Notes under the pieces: model-generated
Databases searched by the model: none
The model's input: only the letters and a program-made list of their open reading frames with translations
Told to the model about the DNA's origin: nothing
Shown here: one piece after another, positions 12,641 through 22,522 of the stretch
Layout: each line of letters starts with the position of its first letter
Numbering within the stretch: the stretch's first letter is position 1
Position numbers and translations under genes: made by a program
NCBI RefSeq assembly: GCF_025399195.1
Contig: NW_026252151.1
Coordinates: 1 to 64,000 of the forward strand
Length of the DNA stretch: 64,000 nt
Reading direction: 5' to 3'
From: Umbelopsis ramanniana AG
Taxonomy: Eukaryota > Mucoromycota > Umbelopsidomycetes > Umbelopsidales > Umbelopsidaceae

Positions 12641-14779
12641 TTACAAGTTGCCATCTTCAGTGCACCACAAAATGCTGGTGACACCACGAGGGTAATACTT
12701 GCTACCGAGCGCGACACCGGCAATGATTTGGTCACTCCATGCCCAGTAGGTGTTCTTAGGGGCGGTGAGCCAAGCCACGTGGGCAGCATCGGCCTTGGGG
12801 TCGATATCTTGGTGAAGGATATTGCGGGCGACGAATTGACACAAGTAAATTTTGCTCAACCATGAGTTATCGCTTGTAGAGGAGAGTTTCCAGCCACCGT
12901 CTTCGAACAAGCAGATACCAGGCTTAAGAATAGCTTGGTAGTGATCAGTGAGAACCTGAAGGTATTCAGCAAACTTTCCGTCCTTGGCCAATGCGTCCTT
13001 GCGACCAGTGAACAAGGGGTAGACAAGGGCCTCAATGGCGGGAATAATGCGAGCGGCATGGGGGGTGGACGTGTTGATGATAGCAGGGATCAAGGAGGAT
13101 TCTTTGTCAACGGCGGACACCATGGTGCGTGCACACAAGTCAGCCTGGGTAGCAGCCAAGTCGGCTTCGGCCGTGGCATTGGCATCTCTAAGCACCTTTT
13201 CTAAAGCAAGGTAAGAAGCCCAGCATTTACCAGCAATGTAGATGTTTTCTGTGGCTTGACCCAATGAAGTGTCGAGCGAGTCGTAGGTGGTAATCTCAGC
13301 TCCTCCCTTGGTTCGGGACGAGTTGAGTTTCATGACACCAGTGCGTTGGGCAGGGTCGGGGTGATCACGGTTGACCAAACTTTGAAGGCACTCCTTGATA
13401 AGACCAAGACGTCTGGACACAAAATCAGCGTCCTTGCTAATATGGATATACATACATGCTGTGAGAATCCAGTTGGTCAATTCTTCACAAGACATGTAAC
13501 TGAAACAGTCAGTGAGGAAAGGTCGTTCGTATGCGGAGTATTGAGGAGGGCTGATGTGATTGGCTACACCCATATCGTGGGTGAAGGTAACACCACCGGG
13601 CAATAACTTGGTAGGGTCAGCGGGAGAAGATACTTCGTCATAGTAACTGTGGGTGTCGGCGTAAGCGTCGAGGTTGTTTTTGACAGTCCAAGGGTTCATG
13701 GTCAACTCAAAGAAAGCATGATCCACTACCAAATCCAATGTGTTGATCATACGGTATTCACCTTCGTTGACGATCCAGAAAGGCTTTCCGTTGTCCAACT
13801 CCAAAAGCTGAGTGCTACCGTAGTAACTGTGAACAGCATGCACCAACTGGAACTTTTGATCTTCACTGAGCTGGGGAACAATCAAAAGATTGTTATCGGG
13901 CATTTGCCATTCCATGACCAGGCGATCATGGTGCTCCACAGCGTAATGAGCGACTTCACGAACATCCTTCCACCAACGGTTGTAGAGGTAGCGAGCATCC
14001 ATACCACTGGTAGCCATACCTTCACGATGGAAACAAATGGCAAATCGAATATGCTTCTCTTCATTAGGGGGAATGGTGGCCACCATAGCAGCACATCCAC
14101 CGAGGGAAGTCGTGGGGTCTTCGGGCAACGTGACCAACGTCTCGATCTCGAAACCAACTCGGGCATGCACAGGGTCATTGGGTCCATTACATGAAACAAT
14201 AGCAAAGTTACGTCCGCATCCAATACCGTTGAGTTGGTCCATGTTCTTGTGGTTGTGCTTCATATAGTGAAGTGCAAAGTCCTTTTGGGAATCAGTGGAT
14301 CCGTAACCAAACACCACACGACGAGGTTTATCGCTTTCGCTGTTGTCAACCGTCATATCCACAAACACAACGGGCAGCAAAGTATCCTTGAGAGACGATT
14401 CCGAGGCTGTCTCCGGATCAGGGATTTTCTTCACCGGGCTAGTGATGCGGAAACTCAAGTCACCGGCGCGCCAAGTGTCGATGCAGGCATGGTATTCACG
14501 CTCGATGGCTTCATCAGGGAAGTTACGAGTGACCTTTGAATGCTTGGAAATTTCCTCAGGAGTGTAGTTGGCCAACACACCATCTGGAGCACCATAGAAG
14601 GGCAACATATCAAATGTGCCTTCCTCGGTGGCACTCTCCAAACCAATGTACACGTTTTGGTCAGCAGGCTTACCGATTTCATGACCGAAACCACCCTTGG
14701 CACCACGCTCACCGAGAGTGAACGAAGCAAAAGCACCTATAGGAGAGTGCTGTGCGTTGAAGAAGATGGTGTTGGACAT
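12641..14779 (-). CDS. Glycoside hydrolase family 52, beta-xylosidase-like
   Basis: Uninterrupted 712-codon gene. The N-terminus (FFNAQHSPIGAFASFTLG, residues 6-23) and QNVYIGLESA (41-50) are the signature opening of GH52 beta-xylosidases. The retaining nucleophile region is WIVNEGEYRMINTLDL (335-350, Glu339/Glu341). The acid/base region is ITTYDSLDTSLGQATENIY (496-514, Asp500 or Asp503). Length matches the roughly 700 residues of bacterial enzymes such as Geobacillus XynB2. There is no signal peptide, so it should be cytosolic, releasing xylose from imported xylo-oligosaccharides. The characterised GH52 enzymes I know are bacterial, so a fungal copy suggests horizontal transfer. The promoter is fungal in style (TATA-like stretch, T/C-rich leader), and the codons look biased towards C/G third positions like the well-expressed glycyl-tRNA synthetase gene here. 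This suggests an adapted, expressed gene. All key regions are intact. Confidence 0.92.
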   Translation of the reverse strand: MSNTIFFNAQHSPIGAFASFTLGERGAKGGFGHEIGKPADQNVYIGLESATEEGTFDMLPFYGAPDGVLANYTPEEISKHSKVTRNFPDEAIEREYHACIDTWRAGDLSFRITSPVKKIPDPETASESSLKDTLLPVVFVDMTVDNSESDKPRRVVFGYGSTDSQKDFALHYMKHNHKNMDQLNGIGCGRNFAIVSCNGPNDPVHARVGFEIETLVTLPEDPTTSLGGCAAMVATIPPNEEKHIRFAICFHREGMATSGMDARYLYNRWWKDVREVAHYAVEHHDRLVMEWQMPDNNLLIVPQLSEDQKFQLVHAVHSYYGSTQLLELDNGKPFWIVNEGEYRMINTLDLVVDHAFFELTMNPWTVKNNLDAYADTHSYYDEVSSPADPTKLLPGGVTFTHDMGVANHISPPQYSAYERPFLTDCFSYMSCEELTNWILTACMYIHISKDADFVSRRLGLIKECLQSLVNRDHPDPAQRTGVMKLNSSRTKGGAEITTYDSLDTSLGQATENIYIAGKCWASYLALEKVLRDANATAEADLAATQADLCARTMVSAVDKESSLIPAIINTSTPHAARIIPAIEALVYPLFTGRKDALAKDGKFAEYLQVLTDHYQAILKPGICLFEDGGWKLSSTSDNSWLSKIYLCQFVARNILHQDIDPKADAAHVAWLTAPKNTYWAWSDQIIAGVALGSKYYPRGVTSILWCTEDGNL

Positions 14780-14823
14780 GAAGCAGAAGAAAGGTGAAGA
14801 GGAAAAGCGATGGCGGGTAAGGG

Positions 14824-14837
14824 TTTTTATTTTATTC
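14824..14837 (-). promoter_or_regulatory. TATA-like element of the GH52 gene
   Basis: Read on the minus strand, an AATAAAATAAAAA stretch lies about 45-60 bases before the GH52 start codon. It is followed by a pyrimidine-rich leader (TTTTCCTCTTCACC, then TTTCTTCTGCTTC) right up to the ATG. This is the layout of strongly expressed fungal genes. Confidence 0.35.
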
Positions 14838-14941
14838 TATTTTACAGTGGGATAAAACTTTAAACCAGCGCCTTTTTTTGCGGGGGGTTATCTATATGGG
14901 GAATTAGCCAAAAGGCCCTTTAATTTCTCCAGTAGGCAACA

Positions 14942-15853
14942 TTACTTTCTGGAATATCCGAGTCTCATGGATTTCCGCCTGCCCGAACGGTGTTTTTCCA
15001 TTAATCCTTCAGGCGTCATCTTCTCCTCTGTCCAGATTTTGATGTTGGGGTCGCTGCTGTGAGGTGCCATCATAGCGTGCCTGATCTTTTGTTGATTAGA
15101 AGGGACTTTGTTGGTGGATGAAGAAGCTCTGTCTAAGTGAAGGGGTTGATCATACTGAGCCGCTATATCTGCTAACTTTTGAATAGATGTAGGTGGTGGA
15201 GGAGAGGTAGTTTGGGAGTCGATGGCACTGTGATAGGACAATGTGCTGGACTTTAATGTTTCATTGTTTGATTGGTGCTCCAACTCATCCTCTGCAGCAG
15301 GTGGCGGTTCATGGTGGTGGAAGGGGTTAATACTAATTGTATGGCGTTGCTGGTCACCGGTAACCAAAGAATGATCTCCGCGTCCCGGAGGGTAGTTGAA
15401 CTCTGCTTGATGGGACCATGTGGACATACACGCACGTACCCACGTCAATGAAACGACCCATTTCCCTTCTTCTCTCCAACTGAGAAATTGTTGCTGTTGT
15501 TTTTTGTTTGGATGTGGAACATGAAGAACAACATGCGTACTTTCATTCGCACTTTGCGCCAACTGTGCTCCTAATGATCGAGCTTGTGACATGCCAACAT
15601 CCCGTTCCTCTTCATTCTGATGCGCGAAAAAGAGAACACAATCACCTAACGGAGCTGTTGTGCGACTGCCGCTTGTGAGACTTTGAGACAAGTTTATCCT
15701 TGACGGCGTGGTCTCTCGTACAGAAGGTCCAGCTGCTGCAGCGGGTTTCTTTGGTGGTTTAGTGACCCGTGTTTTTCGTCGCTTCATGGGCTGTGCATTA
15801 TGGGAATTGAAGCGGTAGCGAATGGGCTTTATGACATTGTCGGTGTCTGTCAT
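14942..15853 (-). CDS. BRCT-domain protein
   Basis: Intronless, 303 residues. Residues about 66-155 read as one BRCT domain: LGDCVLFFAHQ at the first strand, a helix with MSQARSLGAQLAQSA, THVVLHVPHP, then WVVSLTWVRACMSTW with the conserved Trp in the last helix. The N-terminus is basic (MKRRKTRVTKPPKK) and the rest is Ser/Pro/Gln-rich disorder with a basic end (KHRSGRRKSMRLGYSRK), so nuclear location is likely. BRCT domains bind phosphopeptides in DNA-damage and replication complexes. With a single domain and no other recognisable part, I cannot name an orthologue. It lies upstream of and on the same strand as GH52, with a gap of about 160 bases. Confidence 0.75.
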   Translation of the reverse strand: MTDTDNVIKPIRYRFNSHNAQPMKRRKTRVTKPPKKPAAAAGPSVRETTPSRINLSQSLTSGSRTTAPLGDCVLFFAHQNEEERDVGMSQARSLGAQLAQSANESTHVVLHVPHPNKKQQQQFLSWREEGKWVVSLTWVRACMSTWSHQAEFNYPPGRGDHSLVTGDQQRHTISINPFHHHEPPPAAEDELEHQSNNETLKSSTLSYHSAIDSQTTSPPPPTSIQKLADIAAQYDQPLHLDRASSSTNKVPSNQQKIRHAMMAPHSSDPNIKIWTEEKMTPEGLMEKHRSGRRKSMRLGYSRK

Positions 15854-16297
15854 GGAAGCAGATCAATGAATGAGGAAATGGCCTGCAGCTTGTGAACAAT
15901 GGTGTGAATTGTTGGCCAAGTGACAATGGTAATTTTTTTGGTCGCGAATTTTTATTTTATATTTTAGAACACGTCTTCTGCGACAATACCAGAGTGCTAC
16001 TACGCGTATACCTGTATCCCTTTAAGCAACCCCCTTTATGCCATACCATCTCAATCTTTAACACGTCTTCATAGTAGGCCTTTACACGTATTCTTTTTTT
16101 TTTCAAACACATATCCTTAGTAATGTATACAATTTGTTTTTTNNNNNNNNNNNNNNNNNNNNNNNNNNNNNNNNNNNNNNNNNNNNNNNNNNNNNNNNNN
16201 NNNNNNNNNNNNNNNNNNNNNNNNNNNNNNNNNNNNNNNNNNTAGAAAAAAAAATGAATACTCATATAACGCCACGTTCACCATTTCCATCACTTTA
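15854..16297. other. Intergenic stretch containing the assembly gap
   Basis: Holds the promoter side of the BRCT gene, the 3' flank of SEC1 and the N gap. T-rich runs border the gap on both sides. No gene seen in the resolved bases. Confidence 0.5.
16143..16242. other. Assembly gap (100 N)
   Basis: Exactly 100 unresolved bases, flanked by a T run on the left and an A run on the right. The round size suggests a fixed-size scaffold gap rather than a measured one, so the true distance is unknown. Confidence 0.97.
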
Positions 16298-19200
16298 TTA
16301 CCACTTTTTCAAATTTAGTTTGGAGCTAGCAGGCTGACTACTAGAGGTTCTCGGTGGTAAAGACTTGCCAGTAGATGCTGGAGTAGTAGTAGTAGCAGCA
16401 GCAGCAGCATAGGCTGGTACCTCAGACTTAGCAGGAAGGGATGGTCGGTCCAACGACTTCAAGTCGTCTATAAATTGATTCGGCGTTATGATATGGGTGG
16501 ATCCTATGGAAAATGAGGTCATTAGTTTAGTGAACAGTAGTGACTCTTCTTCATAATGCACTCAGTATACTCACCGATATACACTTCGCGATCATAGGCT
16601 TCAGCGAGCTCATAGGCGGATCTGATTTCAGAGTAGGTGATGCCGCCGGCTACAAAAATGATAATAGGAGGGCCTGAAGGAGGCTTGGGTCCAGCCTGCA
16701 CACACACAACATCATGAGTTCACCCGTTGGGCGTTTTCATCCCTTCACTCAGATCGCTGTACTTACATTGCTTCCACCCGTCTTCTTGTGCCACTTGGTA
16801 TGATACACTCGTAGTTGAGGGATTTGCTTTTTTCCAGTTTTAGTATCCTGGTTTTTGCTTTCCGGTTCAGCTACTCGAATCAAAGGGAATAAGCTGTGAT
16901 CAATTGTTCCCTTCAGATGAGCCTATTGATACGCAAGCTGGGGTTAGGAGCCGCTCACTATTTAATTTTCTACGATACCACTGTACTTACTTCACTGACA
17001 CGCTTAACCACAGGCACATAGCGAGAGAGATCAAATGGAACCTCTTGAGAGCTATCCTGCTTCTTCTTTTCCTTCTTTGACTTTTCGCCCTGTTTGTTGG
17101 CTGACTTTGACAGTTGGACCCCAAGAAGGGACAGATTATCAATGGCATCCTTGTATTCTTGATCAAGTCGAGCATGCGCCAAAAGGTTTTGCTTCTTATC
17201 TTCATCAACCTGGCCTTCCGAAGATGCTATCCATAACATGAGCAAACGGGTTTTGTCGTACTGGCTGCAAAGGATGAATGACGGTGAGCGGCCGTGTACA
17301 CTTTTAGAAAGGCCAGCATGTCTAGCTGTTCTCCTGCTACAAACCTAGTATAAGGGTCATCCAAAACAGGCAACATCTCTTCCTCAATATGTTTGATGCT
17401 ACCTCCATCTGGCGTTTCACCACAGGCAAGGTTCTAATCCCAAAAATAAAAGTTAGGCCATTGTTCGCTTTGTCACACCCCATGGAATACGATTTTTTAC
17501 CTGCTGTGTCAAACCAATTGTGTCCAGGTTATGTGCATTGAACTCATTCATGCAATCAGCGGCGATGGTCATATGCGCAGAGTACTGATCGAAAAAGCAA
17601 TACAGTGAGCAACGTAGATCATAAATGGGAATGTATGAAGTCCCGCAGCCATACCTTGGACTTCATTTCTTGAAATTGTGGCAAATTGGCCATCACCTCT
17701 TTCATGTCATTCAAACTTCGTACTTTGGACGAACTGGATGACGAGAACAAAGAATCGTATTAGCAAGCCATGGTATACCTTGCGGACAATCACCACCACC
17801 GCGTCATACGTACCCGCCAGAGCCTTTGTTCTGGGCAATGAATTCGTTAAAACTTTCAATAAGTCGCTCGGTGGTATTAGCAATATGCATGTGTCGTATA
17901 GATGTATAAACCGAGTCCTGCTCGTCCAGTACGATTTCCTTGGATGCCGTCAATCCATCCTCTTGGACATACTCGTACGAGTACTTTAAGCCTAATGGAC
18001 TCTCCTCAACATTGAGCAAATCAGTCATCATAGCCTGATACGTGAATTCATTGAGGAATGGCGAAAGATGGTCAATCGTGCGATCCAGGATAATGAGAGT
18101 ACCACGAGGAAGCGGAGGATCTCGCGATGGCTGGAAAAGGTGGCGAGCATGTAGCGCACATAAGGATTATCGAGAGATGTAAAAGTTTACCACAGACCAG
18201 AAAAAGGTCAGAATTGCGTATCAATACCAATCCATCAGGGGATCAAGACTTACCGGAAACTCAGGGTTCAATTTACAAAAATTATCGAGTTCTTGTTGTA
18301 CAAGCTTGGCTAAATGCCATGGTATATTTCTGTTGACAGTACCCTTGACATCCAAAGGTCGATGATAACGGATCAAAGGATTTTCTCCCACAGTAGCACA
18401 TACGGATAAGATCTTGTAGATGAGAACGTGCAGACGTGAGGCTACTGGTGGCAAATCAAAAGGGATCTAGACATTTGCCATTGATTTCTTACCTGCTTGG
18501 CAATGTCGTCCAAGTTGGCTTCCAATTTGCCAGCTGAGCTTGTTCGGTTACTGGATGCTGACTCCTTTCCGAACAAATGCGCAAAGTGATGATGACTATT
18601 TAAAGAGAATACGGCGGATTCTCGAACTGGTGATGTCAATTCATGTTAACAGCAGATCCAGCCGACCTTGTGTTTGGGCACATCCATTAAAACCTCAATA
18701 CATACTGTAAAAGTCGACATACATTTCCTTCAATGACTGAATGTAGTTCGAAACGTCGGACACTCGCAATTTTCTGGTCAGCTCTTCAAACACCTTATTA
18801 TCGAGACCTAAACATACCAGCCATCAGAATCAACGAAGTGTTCCGTTCTCACGCTTTTACCATACTTACCACTTGTGAAATGGACATGAGCAGCAGCATA
18901 CATGGGACCGCCCTTTCTTGCGAAATCATCGACAAGTCGGGAAGCTGATTCGATGCAAGGCGTGAGGATATAAATGGCTTCGAGATTGGGGTAAGGTTGT
19001 CTTTGTTTTTCGATGTTTTCCACGACTAAAAATGTAGAGCGCATGGTTAACAGACGAATTGGTTTCGACTCTGTATAAATTTCACGTACGGGTCACCTGT
19101 AGAAGTCGGGTGCGGATAGGATTCAAGCAAAGGTGATGGATAAGTTCACATGGTTGTCTCGTCAAGCTGGACGAATGCCTTCGTTTGTAGCGAATCACTT

Positions 19201-19420
19201 ACATTTTCTTCGAGAATATCGTACATCCTACAAGCCGAGCTAAGGATCTTCAGCGACCGGGAATCCACCACGACGATTTTCCACCGTCCAGCCGGCTGCA
19301 CTGACTTGATAGTTTCCAGGAACCCTAAGTGGGGGGGAGCAACGTGGTTAGAGATATGGAACGGACGTGCGGCGTATATGACTACTCACGTCGCTTCAAG
19401 ATTTCGTCAATGCCAATCAT
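16298..19420 (-). CDS. SEC1: Sec1/Munc18-family protein, exocytic SNARE regulator
   Basis: Many-exon gene. The first exon is tiny: MIGIDEILKR, ending at a GTGAGT donor. The next encodes FLETIKSVQPAGRWKIVVVD and SRSLKILSSACRMYDILEE, then VVENIEKQRQPYPNLEAIYI and LTPCIESASRLVDDFARKGG, the classic SM-protein N-terminal domain. Near the end come FVAGGITYSEIRSAYELAEA and DREVYIGSTHIITPNQFIDD, the conserved closing motif. The remaining tail is an Ala/Thr/Ser/Pro-rich extension of about 45 residues ending KLNLKKW. SM proteins bind syntaxin and assembled SNARE complexes. Yeast Sec1 acts at the plasma membrane in secretion, and the absence of Sly1/Vps33/Vps45-specific features seen here fits Sec1. The start is the only ATG in a good position. 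Middle exon borders are approximate. Confidence 0.88.
16383..16409. repeat. Trinucleotide repeat within SEC1 coding sequence
   Basis: Four GTA units followed by five GCA units on the plus strand. On the coding strand they encode a poly-Ala then poly-Thr run in the C-terminal tail of the SEC1 product. Length changes here would stay in frame. Confidence 0.85.
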
Positions 19421-19621
19421 CTGTGAAGAAAGCTAACAAGTGGGTGGCAGTGGATGGAAAGGCGGAGTTTTCTATTTTGGGATGGATTTTTGAAAGCAGC
19501 GTTTCATTGATTGATTTGATATGGTAGTGCGTCTGGTTTATGGGTAAAGCGAATGAGAGAGTTCTATACATATGTGAATAAAGATATAATGAATACAGTA
19601 AGGAATGGAAATGAATGAAAT

Positions 19622-21297
19622 TTAATAGTCAATCAGCATGGATTTAGGTCCATGCCATAGGTTGATAAGAACAGCGGCAGTGAGGATCATGGCAAATCGA
19701 CACCACTTCCATATAGTTCTGAAAAAACTTCTCAAGAGTCTTCTCATCTTGCCACTGATGGCAGCTTTTCGTTTTGGAGCAAGGATGACTACGAGTCCAT
19801 TGTCGTCAATGTCTTCCACTAGGTCGTCGCAATCGGGATATAAGCCAAACTCGGGTAAATCGAGCGGATCACTTGTACAGCTATCGGCAGGCGACCACAA
19901 GTCATCCTGTTCGAGGCGATTGATAAATTCAACCGCTTCATCGAGGATACTTGGATCGGTGATGCCATTGCCCGAGAGAATACTACTGAGGGCGTACTCG
20001 GCAGGGTTGTTGTAAAATGACAGGAGAGAGTCTTCGGTAGCTTGAGCAAAATCCAACATTCGCGAGATAGAGGAAGCATGACTGGGTGACGACATATTTT
20101 GGCTATTATGCGATATGCCTTTGAACCATTCACTTTCAAGTTCGCTCAAGAGCGTTTTCTTGTGCACGGAAGGATCTTTTTCGTTAATACCATTGTACTG
20201 GCTAGGTGTGGGGGTTTGATTAGGGGAGCTGATTTGCACGCCACGGTCACGTAGTTTCTGAACAAGATTGCGGTGTTCTTCCAAGGAATCATTCAACTCG
20301 GCAATATGACTGAATTGTCGATGATAGGCCTCTTGTAAGGAATCGTAATCTTCTTGGGTGAATTGGAAAGATTCAAATTGATCCTTTAAGAGACGCAAAT
20401 CTCGAAATGTAGTGGAAAGTTTTGCTTCCAATTCCCATTTAGCGGCTTGTAATGAGGTATTTTCGATCTCGAGCTTGCCGACTTTTTCAAACATGTTTCC
20501 GATCAACTCGTATGATTCAGCCGATGGGCTTTCGGATTTTTCTGCCGCCTCGGCTTCTAATCTTCGTTGTCTTTCGGCAGCCTCTTTGTTCATGTCCTGG
20601 AGTTCCTGGATTTTCTGGGCGGCAATATTTAGATCGTCCTTCAATGCGGCGATTTCCGTCTCCAATTTCTTGGTAACTTTCTTATTGCTTTTTTCTAGGG
20701 TTTCGGCTTCTTCTAATGAAGCCTCTAGTCTACTGGTCAATTCGGCATTTTTGGTTTCCAAAACATCGATGATGGCATCTCGGGTGCTTTTGGAGGGTAT
20801 CCTGCTGCTGCATTGATCATTTTCTTCAGACGTAGGTTCATGGGTGGCGCTAGGAGGAGTGGCGCTGGACGCCGAGGATTGATTTTGATACATATGAAGC
20901 TGTTGTAATAGGGTTTCATATTTGCTCTTCAATTGGATGTTATTTTCTAAAAGTGACTTTCCAATTTCTGCCGCTAATACCAGATCTAGGGGACAAGAAA
21001 CAGGTACAAAGTGGTTCCCAAAATTAGTCATGGGAAATGTAGACAGTTTGCCACAAAACCAAAAAAAAAAAACAAAAAACAAAACCCACCACGTTCTTTG
21101 TCCTTCAAAGCGGTGTAGGCATTCTTCAGCATAGGAATTAAATCAGTAGGAGATTTTTCGACGATCCACGACATGGAGGATATGATAGAGTTGGTTGACA
21201 TGGTGGGGGATGGAGGACCAGACGATGCCACAAGGGAAGCGGAGGATTTGACATTGGGTATATTGAGGGTGGGGCGTCTCTGCGCGGCCAATAACAT
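19622..21297 (-). CDS. Coiled-coil protein with dynein-adaptor CC1 box and C-terminal membrane anchor
   Basis: Two exons (intron about 20985-21089) give a 523-residue protein. Exon 1 starts MLLAAQRRPTLNIPNVKSSA and ends KDKER. Exon 2 continues DLVLAAEIGKSLLENNIQL, so AAEIG sits at residues 74-78. This matches the AAxxG CC1 box by which BICD, BICD-like, HAP1/TRAK and Spindly adaptors bind the dynein light intermediate chain. A long coiled coil follows (about 125-320). Next comes TLLSELESEW (347-356), placed and shaped like the Spindly motif that binds the dynactin pointed end. The end holds a single hydrophobic helix (about 496-513, RFAMILTAAVLINLW) with a tail of about ten residues, that is, a tail anchor. 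Inference: an organelle-anchored activating adaptor for dynein. The CC1-like box and the anchor are directly visible; the Spindly-like motif is weaker. I cannot name an orthologue. Confidence 0.75.
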
Positions 21298-21484
21298 TAG
21301 AATTTATGCAACAAAGTAATGACAGTGAGATTATAATGAGTGGAAAACCAACATGGGGTTTGGTTGGTAGAAGAAAAGGTGTGATAATAATTATTATTCA
21401 CATGCGACCCAGCCAGCCCAAAAAATTCTATACGCTTTGTGCACACTCTTTCTTGCTTGGTTTATCACATGAGCTCACTCTATT

Positions 21485-22522
21485 CTAAAACTTCCACACT
21501 TGATTTTCGTCATAACCCATCATTTTCAACAGTCCTTGTACCTTGCCTTGGCTCCAGTCTCGCGCTCTATCTCCACTTACATGTCGTAACATTCTATCAG
21601 CATAGATAGGTTAGTACTCGTCCAAGGGAATGACCAAACACACCAATCAAAAATATATGTCTACTCACGCTTCCGGCCCGGACACAAAAACAAATATATC
21701 CGTATTGGGCGCGCCGTTGGTGCTAGGCACTGGTAAATGTTTGCGAACCATGTCCAACGATACATAACCATGATCTCCCCGCCATTGATCAGATGGGTGA
21801 TCTAAAGTATAATGAATATCGAGTCTATCGGGGTGTTGTTTCTCGAGGTCTGCAAGTTCGTTTCGCAATAATATATCTTGTTCCGTCTTGTTAGCGTAGA
21901 TCAAGGTCATTTTAGTTTGACACTCTTTGGGATCTGACAGAATGTGTCGTATCAGCTGATACATGGGGGTGATGCCTGTTCCACCAGCAATCTAAAGTAG
22001 GTGTGAGATCCCCCAGGTTAGGCATATTCCACAAATACGGTAAAAATGAATTATAGAGGAACAAACCATGGCAACGTGTTTATAGGCAGCTGTAGGGTAT
22101 TCGAATTCCACCATGGGTCCTCGCACAAATACATCCTCGCCAGGCTTCGAGCGACACAACATTTTGGAAATCGACCCCTGTTCATATCGCTTCACCAGCA
22201 GGTCAATGTGACCGTCCACCGAGGGGTCATTAATGGGCGTGTACGGTCGCATGATTTGAATACTATCATCCTTGATGTACACTGAAGACGGCACAGGGAA
22301 TGATCTAGGTTTTTTCTTCAATTCAAGTCGAAGCTTCCACGTGTCGTGCGTTACTTGACATTGAGAGTGGACTTTAAGTGGAATGTACCGGCCATTGTCC
22401 AAAATGCCATGCGACCGAGAATGCTCATTATAGTAGTATGCTGCACCGCCTAATGCTATAGAGGCTAATGCTGCCTTCCATATTGTCGATCGAGCTCCAT
22501 GGGAGCCTGCCCTGGAGAACAT
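21485..22522 (-). CDS. NADH-cytochrome b5 reductase
   Basis: Three exons. The N-terminus MFSRAGSHGARSTIWKAALA runs into a short hydrophobic segment (ASIALGGAAYYY), an N-terminal anchor. The FAD domain holds IMRPYTPIND (the RxYTP flavin motif) and a GEDVFVRGPM segment. After an intron, IAGGTGITPMYQLIRHILSD is the NADH-binding GxGITP motif, followed by LIYANKTEQDILLRNEL. The second intron follows FVSGPEA, and the last exon ends MMGYDENQVWKF, the usual aromatic C-terminus. The enzyme transfers electrons from NADH to cytochrome b5 (lipid desaturation, sterol synthesis) or, in the outer mitochondrial membrane form (Mcr1), to ascorbate and sterol reactions. The N-terminus fits the Mcr1 or Cbr1 type; I cannot separate them. 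The start at 22522 places the anchor properly. Confidence 0.9.

Noticed and set aside
13649..14194. 181-codon open frame on the plus strand inside the GH52 gene
   Set aside because: It lies wholly antisense to a well-supported gene with strong codon bias, which commonly opens a mirror frame. No domain, no promoter.
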